Below, piece after piece: positions 58,985 through 64,000 of a stretch of 64,000 bases of DNA. The notes beneath the pieces were generated by a model, which saw only the letters and a program-made list of their open reading frames with translations, did not search any database and was not told the origin of the DNA. The position numbers and the translations under genes were made by a program. How positions within the stretch are numbered: the stretch's first letter is position 1; the number at the start of each line of letters is the position of its first letter. This DNA is from Deltaproteobacteria bacterium (GTDB lineage Bacteria; Lernaellota; Lernaellaia; JACKCT01). Where the stretch lies: the NCBI GenBank assembly GCA_027493875.1, contig JAOSJX010000022.1:62001-126000 (forward strand), given 5' to 3'.

Positions 58985-60015
58985 ATGAACGGCCGTTTGT
59001 TGAGCCGCTACGGGCGCCGCGCGGGAAAGCGGGCGTTGTTTCTCCTGCCGCTTCTGGCCGCGGCGGTCCTGGCGGCGGAAATCTTCCTGCGCGCGTCCGG
59101 CCTCGACTGGAAACTCCTGGACAAAATGCTTTACCGCCAACGGAACGACGCGGACGCGCATCGTATCGATTTGAATCCGGATATTCTCTATCGGTTGCGT
59201 CCCGGCCGTTTCGGCGACGACGCGCACCGGGTCTCGATCAATTCCTTCGGGTTCCGCGGCCCGGAGCGTTCCGCCGAAAAACCGGCCGGCGTTTTCCGCA
59301 TTCTGGTGGAGGGCGGGTCCAACGTGTACGGCCAGGGGCTGAACGACGAGGACACCTGGCCGGCACGGTTGGAAGAACGGTTGAACGAAGGGCCCGGCGC
59401 GGGGCGTTTTGAAGTGTGGAACCAGGGCACGTGCGCCTACGTGGGGGCGCAGATGGCCGTGCTGGCGCGGGAAGCGGCGGAAAAGTACGATTTCGATCTC
59501 GCGATTCTCGCCCTGTCCAACCAGGGCGACCGCGCGTTCTTGTGGGGATCGTCCGCCCAGCCCGTTTTCGAGGCGAATCCGGCGCTCTGGTCCAACCTGA
59601 TGAGCAGCTCGGAGGACCGCGGGGCGGTGGATTTCGGGACGGTCGCGCGTCCGGGGTGGCTGCGCGCGAGCGCGCTTTACCGTTATCTCGCGCTGGGGCT
59701 GCGCGTGCGAAAGGGATATACGCATCTGTCCATCGCCGACCCGGAGTCGCGCAACGCGGCCATGATCCGTGAGTTCATCACCTGGGCCGAGGAGCGGATG
59801 AAGACGTGCGTCTTTCTATGCCCGGCGGTGGAGCCGGACCTCTACACGGATTATTGGCGCGGCACGGGCGCGCCGGTTTTCACGCTTCGCGCGGACGGAA
59901 AGCCGGCCGAATACGCCGACCTCCATCCCCGCCGCCGGTGATAACATGGTATGCGGAGGAAATCGCGTCGTGGCTTGGCGCGCAACAACTGGTTCCCGAG
60001 AGCGCATCGCCGTGA
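58985..60015 (+). CDS. SGNH/GDSL-like hydrolase with N-terminal membrane anchor, copy 1 of 4 (frame-broken)
   Basis: This about 342-residue protein has an N-terminal hydrophobic helix (LFLLPLLAAAVLAAEIFLRAS), a conserved IDLNPDILYRLRPG, the block I-like EGGSNVYGQGLNDEDTWPARL (GGSN with the nucleophile Ser), EVWNQGTCAYVGAQMAVL, DFDLAILALSNQGDRAF and, after a break near 59932, PPPVITWYAEEIASWL, whose preceding DLH gives the block V His. SGNH enzymes deacylate or acylate glycans and lipids. Its stop overlaps the next start as GTGA. Confidence 0.8.
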
Positions 60016-61113
60016 CCGCGTTTTCCGCCGGCACACGATGGGCGATGCGTCTTTTCGTTGTCGTCGCCGCGGCGAGTATCACGATCCTCGCGAGTGACGC
60101 GGCGGTGCGCATCGCCAAACCGGACGTGCCGCCGCTGAAGGGATTTCTCTACCGGCAATTCACCGACCGGCAATCCCACCGGTATGATCCCAATCCCGAG
60201 ATTCTTTTTCCGCCTCAGCCGGGACGCGCCAAGTATCAGGCGCACACGGTGACCATCAACGAGCACGGCGCGCGCGGCCCGAGCCGTCCGGCCGCGAAAC
60301 CTTCCGGGACGTTTCGTATCATGGTGCTCGGCGGATCGAACGTGTACGGCGCGTTTTTGAACGACGACAAAACGTGGCCCGCGCAATTGGAGGCGCGACT
60401 CGATGAAATCGCCGGCCGGCCCGTGGAGGTTTGGAATTTCGGAACGAGTGCTTACGTCGGCGCTCAGATGGCGGCGTTAGGCCGCGAAGCGACCCAAAAG
60501 CTCGATCCGGATGTCGTCATCGTTGCCTTGTCCAACAGCGGACCCAAGGCGATTTTCGAGGAGTTGCGGGTTTCGGACGCCGATTTTCTCGCGAAGCACC
60601 GTTGGATTTGGCCCGCGATGCGCCGGGCGGAGGATCCGTATGTCGCGCGCGTTGCCGGCTCGGCGCTGAAAGAGACACTTCTCGAAAAAAGCGCGCTTTA
60701 CCGCTATCTGGCCATCCGCTATCTGCGAAAAAAATTTGCAGGATCTCTCCTCCGTCTTACATCCCGAACGCCTCAATGTGGAAGCCGTCCGCCGTTACGT
60801 CGAGGAGGAGCGGCAAAGAACGCAACTCTGTTTTTTTATCTGCCCGGCGGTAAAGCTTGATCTGGTGTCGGACTATTTCGTTGCGGGAATTCCGACGCTT
60901 GTCTTGCGGTCTCGAGCCGGCGGCGACGAAGAAGAGACGATTGAATCATTGGAAAAGGGTGGCGTTCCCGTGTCGGTATCGCGTCCCGCCGACGATCTCG
61001 CCGAGGAATTCGGCGGCATCCATCCGCCCGCCCACGTCATGCGATGGTATGCGAAGGAAATCGCCTCGTGGCTTACCGAGCAACAATTGATTCCGGGAGG
61101 CGCCTCGCCATGA
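60012..61113 (+). CDS. SGNH/GDSL-like hydrolase, copy 2 of 4 (frame-broken)
   Basis: The start is GTG 60012, overlapping copy 1 by 4 nt; length is about 366 residues. It has a membrane helix (LFVVVAAASITILASDAAV), PDVPPLKGFLYRQFTDRQSH, YDPNPEILF, TVTINEHGARGP, VLGGSNVYGAFLNDDKTWPAQ, PVEVWNFGTSAYVGAQMAAL, VVIVALSNSGPKAIFEE and HRWIWPAMRRAED. After a break near 60735 it reads HPERLNVEAVRRYVEEE and ends IHPPAHVMRWYAKEIASWL. The motifs match copies 1, 3 and 4 throughout, and copies 3 and 4 are the closest relatives. The stop overlaps the next start as ATGA. Confidence 0.8.
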
Positions 61114-62210
61114 CCGCGTTTTCCACCGCCCGGCGATGGACGGTCCGCATCGCCGTCGTCGCGGCCGCGGCGGTGGCGACGCTGTTCATGGCCGATCTGG
61201 TCGCGCGCGCCGTCAAACCGGACGTGCCGTTGTTGAAGGGATTTCTCTACCGGCAAGTCGCCGACCACGAGGCCCACCAATACGATCCCAACCCGGACAT
61301 CCTGTTTCGATTGAGACCGGGACGGTATGAATTTTCAAGCCACACCGTCACCGTCAACCAGCAAGCGCGCGCGGCCCTGACCGGCCGGCCGCGAAAACGC
61401 CGGGGACGTTTCGCGTCATCACCCTCGGCGGTTCGAACGTCTACGGATCAAAACTGAACGACGGCGAGACGTGGCCCGCGCGATTGGAAACGCGGCTCAA
61501 CGAACTGACCGGCCGGCCCGTCGAGGTGTGGAATTTCGGCGTATCCGGCTACGTCGGCGTTCAGATGGGCCGCGCTCGGCCGCGAGATGGTCGAAAAACT
61601 CGATCCGGATCTCGTGATCCTCGCGTTGTCCAACGTCGGGCCGAAGGCGATCTTGTGGGAGCCGGATATCTCGAGCGCCGATTTCCTCGCAAAGCACCGT
61701 TGGATTTGGCCGGCGATGCGCCGGGCGGAGAATCCGGATGTCGCGCGCGCCGCGGGTTCGGTTTGGAAACAACGGCTCTTCGAAAACAGCCCCTCTACCG
61801 CTTTTTGGCGCTCCGCTATTTGCGCACAAAAACGTTGAAAATCTCTCCACCGCCGTGCATCCCGACAGCATCAATATCAAAGCCGTCCACCGCTTCGCCG
61901 AAGAAACGCGCCGGCGCACACGTCTGTGTTATTTTATCTGCCCGGGGGCGGCGCCGGGGCCGTTGTCGATCTATTTCGTCAAGGGAATCCCCACGTTCGT
62001 GCTTAGTTCTCAAGCGTCCCGAGGCGACGATGGGGTGATCGATTCGTTGGTGCGTATCGGATACCCGATTACGGAGACGCATCCGGCCGCGGACCTGCCC
62101 GGGCCCTACGGCGAGATCCATCCTCCCGCGGAGGTCATGGAATGGTACGCGGAGGCGCTCGCGGCCTGGCTCGACGCGCAAAATCTGGTTCCGGGGGCAC
62201 ACCCCTTTGA
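61110..62210 (+). CDS. SGNH/GDSL-like hydrolase, copy 3 of 4 (several frame breaks)
   Basis: The start is ATG 61110, sharing MTAFS with copy 2. The order is the same: membrane helix (AVVAAAAVATLFMADLVARA), PDVPLLKGFLYRQVADHEAH, YDPNPDILFRLRPG, a damaged block I region near 61375-61450 (breaks there and near 61570, 61795 and 62195), PVEVWNFGVSGYVGVQMG, LVILALSNVGPKAILWE, HRWIWPAMRRAENP and IHPPAEVMEWYAEALAAWL. It is the most damaged copy, so whether it is a pseudogene or error-laden is unclear. Its stop overlaps the next start as TTGA. Confidence 0.72.
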
Positions 62211-63308
62211 CGGAGCGTTCGGCCCAAGGACGGTGGGTTATCCGCTTCATCGTCGTCGTCGCGGCGGCAAGCGCGACGCTGTTGGGCGCCGAAATGTACG
62301 TCCGCGTCGCCGCGCCGGATGCGCCGCTGCTGCAAGGTTTGCTTTACTTCGCGGTCGGGGACCGGCCGTCCCATCAATACGATCCCGATCCCGATCTTCT
62401 TTATCGTCTCAAGCCAGGACGCGCCGAATACCAGACGCACATCGTCACGATCAACGAACACGGCGCCCGAGGGCCGGACCTGACCGCCGCGAAACCGCCG
62501 GGGACGTTTCGCATCTTTGTTCTGGGCGGGTCGAACGTTTACGGCGCGGTCCTGAACGACGACGAAACGTGGCCGGCGCAACTGGAGGCGCGTCTCAACG
62601 AAACGACCGGCCCGCCCGTGGAGGTCTGGAATTTCGGGGTCAGCGCGTACGTCGGCGTGCAGATGGCCGCGCTCGGCCGCGAGGTGACGGAACGGTTGAA
62701 CCCGGATCCGTGATCGTCGCCCTTTCCAACAGCGGACAGAAGGCGATTTTCGAGGAGCCGGGGATATCCTTTACGGATCTGATTGCGAAGCACCCATGGA
62801 TCTGGCCGGCGATGCGTCATACGGACGACGCGTCCGTCACCCGGATCGCCGGCTCGCCCGTAAAGGAAAAGTTGTTGGCGCACAGCCGCCTCTACCGCTA
62901 TCTCGCGTTGCGCTATCTTCGGACAAAAGGTATCGAGAACCTTTCGGCACTTTTGAATCCCGAAGACCGCAACGTCGAGGCGATCCGGCGTTACATCGAC
63001 TGGGCGACAACGCGCACCAAAGCATGCCTGTTCGTCTGCCCCGCGGTATCGCCGCAATGGCTGACGCCTTACATCGAGTCAAAACTCCCGACGTTCATCC
63101 TGCGCGCCCGCGCGACGGAGGACGACGAAGGCGCGTACGCGTATTACGAGAGCATGGGATTTCCGGTGACCGTATCGCGCCCTCCGAGGATCTCGACGAG
63201 GTGTACGCCCAGATTCATCCGCCCCCGTCCGTGATGACGTGGTACGCCGAAAAGATCGCGGCGTGGCTGCGGTCGTCGGGGCTCGTGCCGGATCAGGGCG
63301 CCGAATAG
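62207..63308 (+). CDS. SGNH/GDSL-like hydrolase, copy 4 of 4 (frame-broken)
   Basis: The start is TTG 62207. It shows a membrane helix (IRFIVVVAAASATLLGAEMYV), PDAPLLQGLLYFAVGDRPSH, YDPDPDLLYRLKPGRAEY, TINEHGARGPD, VLGGSNVYGAVLNDDETWPAQ, PVEVWNFGVSAYVGVQMAALG, then, after a break near 62705, VIVALSNSGQKAIFEE, HPWIWPAMRHTDD and RRYIDWATTRTKAC. After a second break near 63183 it reads DEVYAQIHPPPSVMTWYAEKIAAWL. It is again about 366 residues. Its 3' end overlaps the convergent next gene by about 16 nt. Confidence 0.8.
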
Positions 63309-64000
63309 GATTCCTGCGCTTCGAGGGAGTTCGGTGAGGGCGCCCATGACGCGTTCCTCGATCTTGCGGCTGGCCGTATTGCTTTCCTCGTAATGAGGGT
63401 GCGCGCTGGCATCGAAGCAGATCCACCACCACGTAAACGGCGGAAAGAACCACAGATCGTTCGGCGGATTGAAATCCGACGCCGGGATCACGTAGCCGAG
63501 ATCGTTGTTGGCGAGCCCGATGATGAAGGGATAGGGCCGCGTCGCCTGCTGTTTGAGGGGCGGATAAAGAAGCTCGTAGTCTTTGCCGGTCGGATGGTCT
63601 TTTTGATTCGTGCGGAAAATATTTCGGGACGTTCGTATGGAAGCCTTCGGGAAATCCCGCGGTCAATTCGCCGAGCAGTTCCGCGGGCGCGTTGATGAAC
63701 TGCGCCGGGCCGACGTTGACGACGCTCACTTCCGTCTTGAGATTGCGCCCTTTGGGAATCCATAGCCCCGTCACGCACAGCCCTTTCACGCAGCGGCCGA
63801 CGTCGCGGTCGGGCTGGCCGTCGTCGTGATAAAGCATGCCCGGCGTATGCCCGAGAATGCCCATCGCGGACGCGAGGCGGAAAAGCGGATTTTGCAGCGG
63901 TACGAGAATATCTTTTTTCGCGAAGCTCACCTCGGGTTCGCGAACGGTTTCGCTTTGTGACGCCAGCGCGGCCATCGCGGCTTTGGCCATTTCGCGGCCC
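63293..64000 (-). CDS. Ceramidase-like protein, C-terminal part, 5' partial and frame-broken
   Basis: The gene runs in from the right edge. The visible parts are FAKKDILVPLQNPLFRLA, VTGLWIPKGRNLKTEVSVVNVGPAQFINAPAELLGEL, then, after a break near 63625, HPTGKDYELLYPPLKQQ, PFIIGLANNDLGYVIPASDF and HPHYEESNTASRKIEERV. GLANNDLGYVIP followed by a HYEE element resembles the late core of neutral/alkaline ceramidase-like proteins. The end is uncertain: a shift near 63325 gives LEAQESYSAP and a stop at 63293. Family assignment is tentative because the metal-binding N-terminus is outside the window. Confidence 0.55.

Overview
This 64 kb window is GC-rich bacterial chromosome. The organism looks like an uncultured, outer-membrane-bearing bacterium with deltaproteobacterial or myxobacterial flavour: secreted beta-barrels ending in aromatic residues, DUF4388/TPR and FHA proteins, a CFI-box protein, sigma-54 and many lipoproteins. 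At least thirteen predicted lipoproteins or secreted proteins carry a long poly-aspartate linker, usually right after the lipobox Cys. I associate this signature with poorly cultured lineages such as Lernaellota, but that placement is inference. About half of the genes, including essential ones (rpsB, pyrH, pssA, asd, rseP), are broken by single-base indels, so many genes below are spliced across frames. The likeliest cause is indel error in the source assembly.

Layout. 0-8.3 kb: a partial secreted protein, two tandem beta-barrel paralogues, a cytochrome-like lipoprotein, rplS, plsC, an MtrA/DUF4346-like corrinoid protein, a GT-C glycosyltransferase and two poly-Asp lipoproteins. 8.3-13.3 kb: a tryptophanase/tyrosine phenol-lyase, a PHP-domain lipoprotein and a small gene behind a textbook sigma-54 promoter. 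13.4-19.3 kb: a very large membrane protein (periplasmic coiled coil, membrane bundle, cytosolic P-loop ATPase) next to a bare MscS channel, then hemA. 19.7-31.6 kb: a lipoprotein, a CRP/FNR regulator, a DUF4388-TPR protein, an FHA protein, an operon (FnIII/CFI-box, barrel, truA, phosphodiesterase) and an FG-GAP lipoprotein. 31.6-42.5 kb, minus strand: the housekeeping run rpsB-tsf-pyrH-frr-uppS-cdsA-dxr-rseP-tsaB-DUF465-pssA-asd, which couples translation, undecaprenyl and isoprenoid synthesis, phospholipid synthesis and envelope proteolysis.

42.6-52.7 kb is accessory: a long palindrome, a papain-like protease with a Thr-rich/Asp-rich tail, a REP-associated tyrosine transposase (RAYT), an Rrf2 regulator with two matching palindromic operators and a TauE/SafE exporter, paralogous Cys-rich lipoproteins, a divergent YchF, a Na/Pi-PhoU transporter and a REP-like palindrome cluster. 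52.7-58.7 kb is a minus-strand run of large lipoproteins (beta-propeller-like, SUMF1, DUF1565). 59-63.3 kb holds four translationally coupled paralogous SGNH-like proteins, and the window ends inside a ceramidase-like gene.

The most unusual feature is a set of at least ten intergenic arrays of 7-nt tandem repeats. Different loci use different heptamer words, but the better-preserved ones share one architecture: a heptamer array, a GC-rich palindromic core, then the inverted heptamer array, about 100-115 bp in all. The ATPase-MscS pair and the four-gene SGNH array are the best candidates for undescribed protein systems.
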